64,000 nucleotides of DNA from AP-15 sp963755435 (GTDB lineage Bacteria > Pseudomonadota > Alphaproteobacteria > ATCC43930 > CGMCC-115725). A model generated the notes under the pieces. That model did not search any database, was not told where the DNA came from, and saw only the letters and a program-made list of their open reading frames with translations. Below are positions 1-11,161 of this stretch, one piece after another (position 1 is the stretch's first letter; the number at the start of each line of letters is the position of its first letter). Position numbers and translations under genes: made by a program. The stretch is from NCBI GenBank assembly GCA_963755435.1, contig CAVWJX010000003.1, positions 1,054,001 to 1,118,000 on the forward strand, given 5' to 3'.

Positions 1-681
1 GCGTTGCCGCCGCCGATGTAGAGGTGGTCGTAGAAGAAGAGCGCGTCGAGGAGGGCCACCGCCTTGGCCGACCCGGCGGTTCCACCGGTGGTCGCCGATC
101 TCCTTGCGGGTCCGCTCCCCGAGCTGCTCGTTGTAGGTCTCGCCCTTGCGGAACGGCTGGTGGGCGATCTCCAGGTGCGGCAGGAGCTGGCCGTCGAGGA
201 ACACGGCCGTGCCGAACCCGGTCCCCAGCGTGATCACCAGCTCCAGGCCCTTGCCCGTCGACCACGGCCAGCCCCTGGACGTCGGCGTCGTTGGCCACCC
301 GGGTGGGCTTGCCGAGCGGCCTCGGCCAGGCGCGGCGGCCAGGTCGAAGTGGTCCCAGGCCTGCTTCGAGCTCGGGGTCGACCGGCGAGCCCGGGCCGGA
401 CTCGGTGACGAAGTGCGGGGCGCTCATCACCACGCCGCGGCGCACCATGCCCGGGAAACCGGCCGAGACCCGGTCGGCCTCGGGCAGCGACGAGACGAGC
501 TTGGCCAGCGCCGTGCACCATGCCGTCCTCGCCGTCGGGCGGCATCGGGTAGGTGGTGGGGACCCGCACCCGGTCGGCCACCATGGACCCGCAGGCGTCG
601 AGCACCGAGGCCTTGAGGCCGGTGCCGCCGATGTCGATGGCCAGCGTGAAGGGGTGGCCTCCGGGCGCGTCCGACGGTCAT
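1..681 (-). CDS. ppgK: Polyphosphate glucokinase (ROK family), 3' end cut by window edge
   Basis: Phosphorylates glucose in the cytoplasm with polyphosphate (and usually ATP). Read across third-position indels, the protein opens with the ROK phosphate motif DIGGTGLK a few residues after an ATG at 681. It continues with VANDADVQG and the second phosphate motif ITLGTGFGTAVF, then NEQLGERTRKEIGD, an arrangement typical of actinobacterial PPGK rather than generic ROK kinases. About 227 codons are present of the usual 250-270, so the C-terminus lies left of base 1. Several one-base indels break the frame, the first straight after the start. A plain ROK glucokinase is the alternative, but the order of motifs favours PPGK. 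Confidence 0.85.
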
Positions 682-737
682 CGCCGGGGACTGTACCCGC
701 CACCGGGGCGGCGGCCGGCGACGCCGTCCCCGGCGGC

Positions 738-1976
738 TCAGGCGGCGAGGCGGACCGGCAGCGCGGCGAGGCCCCGCAGCACCACGTTCTCGCGGTAGCG
801 CACCCGGCCGGTGGCCAGCTCGATGCTCCCCGCCCGCCGGAGCAGCGCGGGGATCGCCACCTGGGCCTCCAACCGCGCCAGCGGCGCGCCGAGGCAGTGG
901 TGCAGGCCGAACGCCGAAGCCCAGGTGCCGGTTGTCCGGCGCGGCCGAGGTCGAAGCCGGTCGGGGTGGTCGAAGGCCGCGGGGTCCCGGTTGGCCGACC
1001 CGACGAGCACCAGCGCGAACTCGCCCTTCGGCAGCACCGTCCTCGCCCGATGCTCGATGTCCCCGGTGAGCGAGCGGCCCGGTGAGCTGGACCGGCGACA
1101 CGTAGCGCAGCAGCTCCTCGACCGCCGGGCGGGCCAGGCCCGGGTCGGCCCGCAGCCGCGCCAGCTGCTCGGGGTGCTCGAGGAGGGCCAGCACGCCGCC
1201 GGCGATCAGGTTGACCGTGGTCTCGTGCCCGGCCACCAGCAGGAGGATGGCCGTTGACAGCAGCTCCCCGTCGGTGAGCGCGTCGCCACCGTCCTCCACG
1301 GCGGCCAGCGGCTCAGCAGGTCGTCCCCGGGACGTGCCGCGCCGCTCGGCCAGCAGGGCGAAGAAGTAGCCGGCGAAGCCGCCACCGCGTCCCGGCGCGC
1401 CCGGTGCACCTCCTCGGCTGAGGAGGAAGTCGGGGTCCAGGCCGCGGGCCAGCGCCGCCGACCACCCGTGGAACAGGTCCCGGTCGGCCGGCGGGACGCC
1501 GAGCATGTCGCAGATGACCCGCACCGGGAGCGGGTAGGCGAGGTCGGCCACCGCGTCCATCTCGCCGCGCTCGAGCCGCGGCGTCGAGCAGCTCGGCCAC
1601 GACCGCCCCGGTGCGCCGGTCGCAGGCCCTCCACCATGCGCGGGCGTGAAGGCCTGGACACGAGGCCGCGCAGCCGCGTGTGGTCCGGCGGGTCGCGGAA
1701 GAGGAACGGGCGGTCGTCGCGCTCGGCCCCGCGCTGCCGCGGCGCGCCGCGCCCCTCGCCGCCCGGCGCCGAAGCCCTCGGGGGCGAGCGCCGGGTCCAC
1801 GTTCCCGGCGTCGGCCGAGGCGCGGCGGTCGCGCAGGAGCGCCAGGCAGTCGGCGTGGCGGGCCACCACCCAGAAGCCCCTGGGGCTCCGGTGGACCGGG
1901 GCCTCCCGCCGGAGCTGCTCGTAGAGGGGCCAGGGATCGCTGGCCACCCGGGGACCGCCGGGTCGTAGACGACCAC
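738..1976 (-). CDS. Cytochrome P450
   Basis: A heme-thiolate monooxygenase, probably soluble and fed by separate ferredoxin partners as in most actinobacteria. The reading starts at GTG 1976 (VVYDPAVP) and runs into SDPWPLYEQLRREAPVHR, the usual bacterial P450 N-terminus. It carries the I-helix oxygen-binding motif AGHETT, then ELLRYVSPVQ (the E of the ExxR-type region is nearby), and the heme loop ending HHCLGAPLARLE, with the axial Cys in HCLG. The length (about 410 residues) is normal. The frame changes several times through one-base indels. The substrate cannot be predicted; neighbours are a glucokinase and a methyltransferase and do not suggest a pathway. Confidence 0.9.
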
Positions 1977-2027
1977 GGCCCGAGCGTACCGGCGCCGCGG
2001 CCGGCCGGCGCCGGGCAGGCTGGCGGG

Positions 2028-2660
2028 ATGGAGAGCCACTGGGACGATCCCGAGCACGCCGCGCACTACCTCGCCCGGGCCGGCGAGCTGCCCCACCGCC
2101 AGGAGGCGGAGGCGGTGCTCCTGGGCGACCTCGAGCGGTCCTGCCCGGGCGGGTGCTCGACCTGGGGTGCGGCGACGGTCGGTTGACCGGGCTCGTCCTC
2201 GACGCCTATCCCGGATCGACTGCGGTGGGGGTGGACCTCTCGCCACGATGCTGGAGGTCGCCCGCCGGCACCTGCCCGCCGACGGCTCGGCGGTGCTGGC
2301 GCGCCACGATCTCGACGGCCGCTTCCGGCCGGCCCGCCGTTCGACCGGCCGTTCGACGCCGTGGTGTCTTCGTTCGCCGTCCACCACGTGGACAAGCGCC
2401 GGAAGCGGACGCTCTACGCCGAGCTGGCCGGCACGCTCGCACCGGGCGGGATCTTGGCCAACCTCGACATCGTGGCCAGCCCCACCCCGGCGCTCGCACC
2501 AGCCGGTGGCGCGACGGAGATGGGCGTCGAGGACGACCCGGCGGACCGCCTCACCGACCTGGCCCCGCAGCTCGCCTGGCTGCGCGACGCCGGCCTGGAC
2601 GACGTCGACTGCATCTGGAAGTGGCGGAGCCTCAGCCTCATGCGGGGCCGCCGTCCCTGA
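2028..2660 (+). CDS. Class I SAM-dependent methyltransferase
   Basis: The SAM-binding motif I VLDLGCGDGRLTG lies near residue 45, followed by VGVDLS (motif II region), FDAVVSSFAVHHV (motif post-I/III) and LAPGGILANLD, the order of a small Methyltransf_25-type enzyme of about 210 residues. The ATG at 2028 is followed by ESHWDDPEHAAHYL, a typical start for this family. Three frame breaks are each resolved by restoring a missing third codon base (for example GG_ GTG before LDLG and CC_ ACG before MLEV). The substrate is unknown. It converges with the coupling-ATPase gene, whose 3' end overlaps it by a few tens of bases. Confidence 0.85.
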
Positions 2661-4266
2661 CCGGCCGACGCGGGCCCGGCGTCCGCGCCGCGGGCGGCCA
2701 GCACCGGGTCGTCGAACCAGGGACGCAGCGCCAGGCGGGCCGGCGGCAGCGAGCCGTAGACGAGGACGCCGCTCGCCGGCCGGGAGCCGGCGCAGCGCCT
2801 CGGGCGGCAGGAGCCGGCGCCGCACCGGCGAGGTGGTGACCGACCGCGCCCCGGACGGGTCCGTGGTGACCGAGGGGACGAGCAGCTCCTCCTCGCCGAC
2901 CAGCTGGCTGGCGTGGTCGAGGGTGCGCGGGTCGGCGGTGCCCGAGAGGAAGAGCTTGGCCCGGTGGTTGTTGACGACGGTCGCTGCGCGCGCTCGCCGT
3001 AGCGGGCCGCGATCTGGGCCAGGTCCTGCCACACCGTCACCAGCTGGACCCCGTGGCCGGCGCAGGTGGCGGCCAGGCCGTCGAGCTCGGCCAGCGGCGC
3101 GATGTTGGCCGCCTCGTCGAGCACCACCAGCAGCGGGGGTCCAGCGGCGCGCCCCGCCGGGCGGCCCGGTCGAACGCCGCCTCGAGCACCTGCTTCACCA
3201 CCGCCGTGAAGAGGCCCCGCAGGCGGCGCTGGTCGTGGGCGGGCGCGCAGAGGTAGAGGCGTGTGGCGCCGGCTCGAGCAGGGCCGTCCGGGTCGATCGA
3301 CGGGCCCGGCCCGAGCCGGCTACGGCGGTCCGGGCGCCGGGCTCGGCGAAGGGCTCGAGCACCGTCTCGGCCGTGGTGTACACCGAGCTGCGCTGCCGCT
3401 CGTCGCGCTGCCACGTGGCCCGGGCGGCCTGCAGCGCCTCTGGCACGCCCGCCGCGTCGAGGATGCTCGGCCACCTCGGCCACCTCCTGGGTGTCGACCC
3501 AGCGGACCACGTCGCGCCATGACCAGCCCCGCGTGGCCGCGGCGAACAGCAGCGGCGCCAGCAGCTTGGCCGCCGTGGCGTACCAGAACTCCCCGTCGGC
3601 GGTGGTGCCCGGCGCCCGCGCCACCTCGGTCAGGTCGGCGGCCGACCCGCCGGGCGCCGGCCCAGGTGCCGCGCGCCGGCAGCGGCGACCACGGGCTGGC
3701 GGCGCAGGCCGGTGGCCCGGCCGGGTCGAAGCACCAGACCCGGCCGCGCCGTCGGCGCCAGCCGATGGTGTCGCGGACGAGGTCGGTCTTGACGCTGGCC
3801 GCCACACCGGGCCCTCCCACCCAAGGATGGCCGGCACGGCCAGGCGGCTGGTCTTGCCGCTCTGGGTCGGGCCGACGACGGCCACCGACTGGGCCGGCTC
3901 GGCCGCGAGCAGCGTCCGGCCGCGCCGGCCGCCGCGCCGGCCGAGCGCGCCCGAGCACCAGGCGGCCGGCGCTCCGCGCCGGCGACCACCAGCGGTGCGA
4001 GCTCGCGCCGGACCGCCCAGCGCGCGGCGGTCGGGTCGCCGCCCGTCGGCCGGCCCGCGGCGGCGGCCCGCCGGCCGGGCCGCCCCGGCGGCCGGCCCGG
4101 AGGCCGCGCCGCCCGGACGCCCGGGCGGCGACCCCGGCGCCGCCGCGGCCGGCCCGGCGTGGAGCCGGCCCGCCGGAGCGCCGGCCGCCCAGCCCGGGCC
4201 ACGGCCACCACCAGGGCCAGCACGGAGGCCGCGCCGAGCGCGGCCATCCGCGGCGGCGGCCGGCAT
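2637..4266 (-). CDS. VirD4/TraG-like type IV coupling ATPase
   Basis: Likely hexameric ATPase that would feed DNA-protein substrates into a conjugative channel. The N-terminus has a membrane segment (LGAASVLALVVAVARAG). A Walker A GPTQSGKTS follows, then ASVKTDLV and a Walker B/TraM-recognition region LDEAANIAPL with a WQDLAQI stretch, as in TraG/TraD proteins. The ATG at 4266 overlaps the stop of the upstream VirB4-like gene as TGATG. The 3' end is placed at about 2637 after allowing for indels; 2660 is an alternative. A Gly/Ala/Arg-rich stretch after the membrane segment is low complexity. It is the last gene of the five-gene leftward module. Confidence 0.8.
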
Positions 4267-5665
4267 CACGCGCCCATGGCCGCGTCGGTGTCGACCAGCG
4301 CCCGCTCCGCCGGCGCCAGCAGGTGCTGGACCAGGAACGGCGCGTGCCCGACCTTCCACAGCGCCACGCCCCGGCGGAGCTGTGGCAGGAGCTCGGCCTC
4401 GGTGGCCGACAGCGAGAGGAGCTCGCCGGCCGTGGCGACCTCGCCGGGCGGCTGGGCGTAGACCACCCGGGTCTCGGAGTCGGACAGCAGGCCCTGGGCC
4501 AGGCCCACCTGCTCGGAGCCGGCCGCCCCCACCGGCGTGAGGTCCGAGAGCCGGTGCAGCACCGCCACGTTGGCCACGCCGTAGGCCCGGGAGAGCTTCC
4601 ACGAGGCCTGCAGCCAGCGGGCCACGCCCAGGTTCGGCCAGGATCGCCCACGCCTCGTCCACCACGACCAGCACGTGGCCCGCCGGCCTGCGGCCGCGCG
4701 CCGGCCGGGCCAGCGTCGCCTGGAGCCAGGCGGTGGCGCAGGCCATCAGGACGCCCAGGGCGGCCGAGTTGTACAGGGCGGAGAGGTCGAGCACGACCAG
4801 CGGGCCCGAGAGGTCCAGCCCGGGCGTGGTCGGGCCGTCGAACATGCCGCGCAGGTCGCCGTGGACCAGTCGGCGGAGCTCCAGCGCCACGTCGCGGCCG
4901 TCCTCCAGCGAGCGTCGGCCCGGTCGGTGCGGATCGTCGCCGGCCGCCTCGCGCTCGGGTCCAGCATGGCGCTCGACCACCGCCGGGCAGCGTGGGCGAC
5001 CCCGCCGGCGCCCGACCGCTGCCGAGGGCCAGGTCGACGGCCGACCCGCTCGCGGGGCGACGCAGAGACGCCGGCCGAGGCGAGGCCGCGGCCAGCGACG
5101 GCCGAGCAGCTCCGACCTGGCGCCGCGTCGGCACCGGGTCGGGCTCGGCTCCCCGGCGCCGCTCCGGAGCGTCCGGGCGCCGACTCCACGCGGACCGGGG
5201 TCCAGAGGGTTGAGCCGGACCGCGCCGCCGGGCCGGAGGGCGATCGGGCGCACGCCCCAGGCCGCGGCCAGCGCGCCGTACTCCCCCTTCGGGATCCACC
5301 ACCCAGGCCCGGCGGCCGAAGACCGCCTGGCGCCAGAGGTAGGTCTTGACGAACGCGCTCTTGCCCCGGCCGATCTGCCCGAAGACGATCATGTTGGGGT
5401 TGCTGACCACGCCCTGGGCGTAGAGCTCGAACGGGTCGTAGACGAAGGAGCCGCCGAGCAGGTCGTGGCCGACCAGCACCCCCCGGTGGCCGAGCCCGCC
5501 CTCGGCCACGAGCGGGTAGGCGGCGCCGAGGTTGCGGGTGGTCACCTGGTGGGCCGGGACCCTCGGTCCCGTCCCCTGGCGGCCCACGAGCCCGGCGCCC
5601 GCGCACCGTCCCGCTCCCCGGTGGGCGGGGCCGGCGGCCACGCACGGAGCCCGGCGGCCGCTCAC
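4266..5665 (-). CDS. VirB4/TraC-like conjugation ATPase
   Basis: ATPase of a type IV secretion-like apparatus, working at the inner face of the membrane. The protein contains HQVTTRNLGAAYPLVAEGG, then GSFVYDPFELYAQG, the Walker A GQIGRGKSAFVK, and VVDPEGEYGALA. Much later comes Walker B VLVVVDEAWAIL, followed by WKLSRAYGVANVAVLHR, the pattern of actinobacterial VirB4-like ATP-binding proteins encoded beside SCO6880 homologues. The GTG at 5665 overlaps the upstream stop as GTGA, and the stop overlaps the next start as TGATG. The N-terminus looks short because the first part is scrambled by indels. Conserved catalytic motifs are intact once the frame is followed. Confidence 0.85.
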
Positions 5666-7271
5666 GCCAGCCCCCGGCCGAGCGGCAGGGTGCAGGTGAG
5701 CGCCTGCTCCTGCTCGCCGTAGAGGCGGCGGAGCTCGAGCCGGCACTGGCCCGCCGCCTGCTCGGTCGCCTCGCAGGCGGCCTGCGAGCGCCTCGCGGGT
5801 GCGGGCGGTCACCGTGACGTAGCCCGAGAAGCGGAACGAGGCGTGGCCGTCGGCCAGCTCCTCCTCGCGGCGCGATCACGAGGTCCTCCTCGCGGGCCCG
5901 GCGGGCGGTGGCGAGGAAGCCGCCCCGCCGCCGGAGCTCGGAGTCGGCGAGGTCGGCGGTCCGCGCCTGCTCCACCTGGCGGACGGCCCGGGCCGGGCTC
6001 ACCGGCTCCATGACCACCGCCACCGAGCGGCGGACGGAGCCGAGCAGCAGGGGGCCAGGAAGTCCGGGCCGACGTCGACCCGGGGCCACTCGGCGATCCA
6101 GTAGGTGGCGTGCCAGGCGCCGTCGGTCCGCACGCAGCCCCACTCCACTCGGTGGCCAGCGGCCAGGGCCACCCACGGGGCAGGGCGGGCAGCGGCCTCC
6201 CGGAGGGCCTCCGGTCCGGGCGGGCCACGCACCGGTCCCGGCGGCGCGGCGCCTCGGGCGACGGCGGGCGGGGCTCGCCGCCGCGGCGGACCACGGCGGC
6301 GAGCGACCTCGGGTCCAGCACCCCCTCGACGTGCGACGTCGGCCTCGCCGAGCCGGCGGCGCAGCGCGGCGACCTCGCGGCAGCAGGACGGCGCACGCCC
6401 CGGCGCGCCGCCCCCGGCGGACCGCACCGCCCTCGCCGCGCGGGGCCCGCGGCGCGCACCTGGACCGCCAGCAGCACCTCGTGGCGGCACGTGCTCGCCC
6501 CGGCTCCGGCCAGCAGGCCCGCGTAGGAGCGCCGCGCCGGCGCGTCGCCGGGAGCCGGCGCGCTCGGCCAGGTAGCCGCGCACCGCGCGCGCCGTCGTCG
6601 GGGACGGGCGGACGCCAGCCACTGCACCCGGTGCACCACGCGAGCGCTCGCGGGCCAGCGAGGCCAGCACGGCCGCCCATCCGCGACCCGCCGCTCCTTC
6701 TCGGCCGGCCCGAGGAGGGCGAAGCTGTGGCCCGCGCACCGGCAGCACGGCGGTGTAGGTGCGGGTCCGGCGCGTCGTGCACCACCCCGCAGGTCCCGGC
6801 GCCGGCCCGGAGCCGACGGCCAGCACGGACAGGGTGCCGAAGGCCGTCCGGCGGTGCTCGCGGGGACCGGCGACCGGGCGCCGGCCGGCGCGGCCGCGCG
6901 GCGCACCGCCGCGGCCCGACCGGGCCGCCCGGCGCGGGCACGGGAGGCCGTCGGGCCCGATGCAGTGGCCGGCGCCCGGCGCCGGCGCCCGGCGCAGCGG
7001 CCTCCGGTCGCCGCGGCCCACCCCACCGCGCCACCGTGGGCGCCCACTCCTCGCCGGTGCGGCCGGCCACGGGCCAGCAGGCGAGACGCCAGCCCGCCGA
7101 GCACCGAGACCAGGGCCACGGCCACGGCGCCGGCGTGGGACGCGAGCGCAGGGCGAGCACCGCCAGCACCAGCCCGCCGGCCACCGCGGCGATCTGGCCC
7201 CCGCGCCAGCCGGCCACCAGGCCCCGGCGCTCGAGCGGGCCGAAGCGGTAGCGGGCCCGCTCAGGCGCCAC
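5662..7271 (-). CDS. SCO6880-like membrane protein of the conjugation module
   Basis: The N-terminus, YRFGPLERRGLVAGWRGGQ followed by a hydrophobic segment (IAAVAGGLVLAVLAL), a second hydrophobic stretch and GRTGEEWAPTVARW, matches the conserved start of Streptomyces SCO6880-type proteins, which sit next to VirB4-like ATPases. The C-terminus, recovered by following the frame, is LYGEQEQALTCTLPLGRGLA. About 530 residues, close to the family size. The GTG at 7271 overlaps the end of the upstream gene by 11 bases. The exact biochemical role is not established; membrane anchoring near the secretion ATPase is inferred from context. Confidence 0.8.
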
Positions 7272-8851
7272 CGGGACCCCCGCCGCCGGCGCCCGCCCCC
7301 GGGGACGCGCCGGACGGCCCCGCGCCCGGCGCGTCGCCGCGGCGCAGGTCGTCGAGCCAGGGCGCCTCCCAGCCGGTGATGACCGGCCCGTACTCGTCGT
7401 GCCGGAGGGTCACCGTCTCGCGACCGGTGCCGCCGGCGTGCCCCGGAGGGCCCGGACCGGGGGCGGCGGTGACGGCTCCTCGCCGGGGCCGGACCGCTCC
7501 CGCGCCGGGCGGTGCCGCGTCCTCCGGGCCGGGCGACGGCAGCGGCGCGCCCGGTGGCGCCTCCCGCACCGGGAGCGGCCCGCGACCGTGGGGGTCGTCC
7601 GGGGTCCGCCGGCGGGGGCGGGCAGCGCGGGCCCCGACCCGTCGAGCGCCGGGGCGACCCGCGCCAGGGCGGGATGCCCGGCAGGCCGGGGAGCTCCCCG
7701 CCCCGTCGCCGGCCGCCGGCGCCCCCCGCCGGACCCGCCCCGCCCGCCTCCCCGGCGGCGCCCGCCGGCGGCGCCCGCACCTCCGTCGCCGCCTCCGCCT
7801 CCGCGGCCGGCCCCCCGCCCGCCCCGTCGCCGGTGGACGGCCCCCGCCCCCCGGCAGGCCGGGTCGCCGTCGCCCGGCACGCCGAAGTCCGGGGCCACGC
7901 CGGTGCCGGGCTCCCCGGTGGCCAGCGACCGGGCGCCGCCCGCCCTGAGGGCGAAGTCGCGGCGGACCGGGGCGGTGGACGCCAGGGCGTGGGCCACGCG
8001 GTGGCGCGCCCCCTCGAGCTGGTGCACCGCCCCCGCCTCCACCATCGGGACCAGGCGCAGGAGGGTGAACGGCGCGAACGCGGCCAGCAGCAGGAGCGCG
8101 GCCCCGCCGAGCACCGAGGCGAACCCGGTGCCGGTGCCCGAGGCCAGGGCGCCGGCGGCCAGGCTGAGGATGGCCACGATCACGAACTTGGCCAGCACCA
8201 GCGCCACCAGCGTGTCCACCAGGCGCCGGCACCAGTGCGAGATCGCCGGCCACACCAGGCTGGCCAGCGCCAGGGGGAGGAAGAGGACCGCCACGTAGAC
8301 GGCGGCCGCGCGCACCAGCAGCTCGAGCCAGAGCACGAAGGCGGCGCAGGCCACGAGGAGGCCGCCCAGCAGGGCCACGAACGCCGGCGCGGCGTCGGGG
8401 CCGCCGCCCGCCTGGGCCACGAGCGGCCGGCCACGCCCTGGCAGCGCCTGCTGACGTCGGCGCCCGACGCCCGCCGCCACGGTGGCGGCAGCGCGTCGGT
8501 GGCGGCGAGCGCCAGAGCTCGACCAGCTGGACCGGCCGCGCCGGTGAGCAGGAGGGCCAGGGGGAGCTGGACGAGCGACGACGCGGACCAGCGCCGCCGC
8601 GCTCTGCCGGTAGACGGCCTGGACCACCGCGCAGAGGAGCATGGGCAGGACCACCACCGCGGCGAGGCCCGACCATCGCCTGGTAGTGCGCCGGCAAACC
8701 ACTCGGCGCCGAGGTCCACCGGGTGCTCGATGTCAGGACCCCGCCGATCTGGCCGAGCAGCCAGCCGGCGCCCTGGACCACCCAGCTCGGTGACGGCGCC
8801 GAGCACGGCCCCGGCGGACGCGCCGGCCACGCCCGAGCCGATGCCGCTCAC
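7261..8851 (-). CDS. TrbL/VirB6-like multi-span membrane protein with Pro/Gly-rich tail
   Basis: The first half has at least five hydrophobic segments, including VVVLPMLLCAVVQAVY, AAVYVAVLFLPLALASLVW and VLALVLAKFVIVAIL-like stretches. This resembles the channel protein that accompanies SCO6880-like and VirB4-like proteins in actinobacterial mobile elements. The second half (about 7270-7960) is a long Pro/Gly/Arg/Ala-rich tail without recognisable domains. GTG at 8851 overlaps the previous stop as GTGA. Its place between the small membrane protein and the SCO6880 homologue fits a transmembrane pore. Assignment to TrbL/VirB6 rests on topology and context rather than clear motifs. Frame breaks are frequent. 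Confidence 0.65.
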
Positions 8852-9337
8852 GCCGCTGGCACACCGGGCTGAGGAGGCCTGTGCACCCGACGACTGTCAC
8901 GGGGCTGCCTCGGTGACGGCGGGCGGTCCCGGTCCGGCACGGTCAATGGACGCCCGTGCCCGGCGTGGAAGAAGAAGTTGACGAGCGCGGGCGCCGCACC
9001 GATCAGCAGCGCCGCCAGCCCGGAGACGAGCACCGTGCGGCGCCCCACGAACGACTGGTGGTAGTTCTGCGAGTGCGAGCCGAGCGCCCACGCCGCCGCC
9101 CCGATCACCAGGCCGACCAGCGAGAGGATCAGCGCCCAGCCGCCCAGGCCGTTGGTCAGTTGCTGGAGGGTGGCGCCCGCCGGGCAGCTGGCCGGGGTTG
9201 GGTGTCAGCGAGACGTCGGCGAACCGGACGCCATGCCGGGACGGCCGGCGCGGAGGCGGGCCGGCCGTCACGGGTGCCCGTGCCGCGGCGCGTGCCAGGC
9301 CGCCCACAGGGGGCCAGCGGTCGATCGGCAGTGGCAT
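8848..9337 (-). CDS. Small two-span membrane protein (DUF6112-like) opening the conjugation module
   Basis: Starts at ATG 9337 behind a clear AGGAGG (about 9344-9350). After a Pro/Arg-rich N-terminus the reading gives LTNGLGGWALILSLVGLVIG, then HSQNYHQSFVGRRTVLVSG and a second hydrophobic helix ending ALVNFFFHAGHG. This is the pattern of small membrane proteins I recall as DUF6112, found at the head of SCO6880-type modules. The stop could be at 8897 or 8848 depending on one indel; 8848 gives a GTGA overlap with the next gene and is preferred. It may be a VirB2/VirB3-like pore subunit, which is inference only. Confidence 0.6.
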
Positions 9338-9571
9338 GGCGGCTCCTCCTGTCTGCGCGGGGCTATGGGTCCGGCGGCTGCGGGTCCGGCGGCGGTGCGG
9401 CCGGCACCGGGCGGCCCGGACCCTAGGGGGAACGAAGTCCCTTACAAGAGTTTTCATGTCTTTTCATGGCTCACCACAGCCGCCCTCTCCGGCGCCCCGG
9501 TCCGGGCGGCCACCGGCCGGCCGAGGCGCGCCCTGTGTCGCCGGCCAGGCTCGGTCCTGCCATGCTGGGGG
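9338..9571. promoter_or_regulatory. Divergent intergenic region between the conjugation module and senX3-regX3
   Basis: Contains the Shine-Dalgarno of the leftward module and, at about 9440-9470, one of the few AT-rich patches in the first 18 kb. The sequence TTTTCATG occurs there twice as a direct repeat. Promoters for both directions probably lie here, but I cannot place -35 and -10 boxes with confidence. Confidence 0.35.
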
Positions 9572-11161
9572 GTGACCGGGCGCGGCGGCCATCGTGGCGG
9601 CCGACGGAGATCGCCGGGCTCCCGGCCGCGGCGGCAGTACGCCATCGCCGCCGCCGTCCTGGTGGTGGCCGTCGTGGTGGCGGCCTGCTCGGGCGCCGCT
9701 CGGGGCGGCGGGCCCTCACCCAGCGGCTCACCGCCCTCGGGTACCCGCCTGGGCATCGACCCGCCCCGAGGACGACGACAGCATCGAGACGGCCCTCTCC
9801 TACCTCGAACAGGTGACCGGGGCGGCCACCGAGGCGGTGGCCGAGTCGAGCGCCGACGCCATCCGGCTGCGGCGCTCGCTCGACACCCTCCCCCAGGGCG
9901 TGGTCGCTCTGCGACGAGAACGGCGACGGTCGTCTACCGCAACGCCCGGGCCAACGCGCTCATGACCAGCCGGCACGGCGACGCCCTGGCCGCCCAGGCG
10001 GTGACCGAGCTGCTCGAGGACGCCTGGCACGAGGGCACCGGCCGAGCGCACCCTCGACCTCTACGGCCCGCCCCGCCGCACCCTGACCGTGCGGGCCCGG
10101 CTCATCGACGACGGGCGGCGGCCGCTCGGGGTCATCGCCATGATCGAGGACGTCTCGGAGCGCCGGCGGCTGGAGGAGATCCGGCGGGACTTCGTGGCCA
10201 ACGTGAGCCACGAGCTGAAGACGCCCGATGGGCGCGCTCGGGCCTCCTGGCCGAGACGCTCGTCTCCGAGCCCGACGTCGAGGTGGCCCAGCGGCTGGCC
10301 AGCCGGATCCACACCGAGGCGTTCCGGGTCAGCCGGATCATCGACGACCTGCTGGACCTCAGCCGGATCGAGTCCGAGGAGGCCCCGCCCCGCGAGCCGG
10401 TCCTGGTCAGCCTGGTCATGGCCGAGGCCGTGGAGCGGGTCCGGGCCACCGCCGACCAGCGGGGCATCACCATCGCCCTGGTCGAGCCCGAGCCGCCCGT
10501 GGCCGTCGCTGGGCGACCGGCGGCAGCTCGTCTCGGCCATGCACGCCCTGCTCGAGAACGCCGTCACCTACTCCTACGACGACAGCCGGTGACGGTGACC
10601 GGGCACGGTCGTCCGGGACCAGCGAGGACGCCGGCGAGCCCACCGGGTCCGTGGCGGCGGCCGGCGCGGGACCGGGGCTGGCCACGGCCGGCGTGAGCAC
10701 CGGCGGCGGCCGTCCACCGGCGGCCGGGCGGGCTGACCGCCGCGCCGGCCGCGCCACGACGGCCACCACCGGCACCACCGCCAGCGCCGCCGACGGCGGG
10801 AGGGACGGCGGTCGAGGGAGCACCGGCGCGGCCGCGGGATCGGCGCCGGCCACGGGCGCCCGAGGAGGCGCCGGCGACGCGGGCGGGCCGACGGGCCCCG
10901 CCAGCCGGCCCGCGACACGGTGCGCCTCTCCGTCGCCGACCACGGCATCGGCATCCCCGCCCGGGACCTCGACCGGATCTTCGAGCGCTTCTACCGGGTG
11001 GACCACGGCCGCAGCCGCGACACCGGGGGCACCGGGCTCGGGCTCTCCATCGTCCGCCACGTGGCCAACAACCACCAGGGGTGGGTGGACGTCGAGTCGC
11101 GCGAGGGCGAGGGCTCGGCCTTCACCCTCGTCCTGCCGCTCCAGCCGAGCGGGCGCCGTGA
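9572..11161 (+). CDS. senX3: SenX3-like sensor histidine kinase
   Basis: Membrane sensor kinase of the phosphate-type SenX3-RegX3 system. One hydrophobic helix (AIAAAVLVVAVVVAAC) near the start is followed by a PAS-like segment (LDTLPQGVVLCDENGDVVYRN when the frame is corrected). Then come the HisKA box FVANVSHELKTP with the phospho-His, RIIDDLLDLSRIE, the N-box ALLENAVTYS, the G1 motif VADHGIGIP, the F-box IFERFYRVD and the G2 motif GTGLGLSIV. Between N-box and G1 (about 10600-10915) lies an insert of roughly 100 residues rich in Ala, Gly, Thr and Arg, not normal for the ATPase fold. GTG at 9572 is the best start. The stop overlaps the regulator start as GTGA. Confidence 0.88.
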
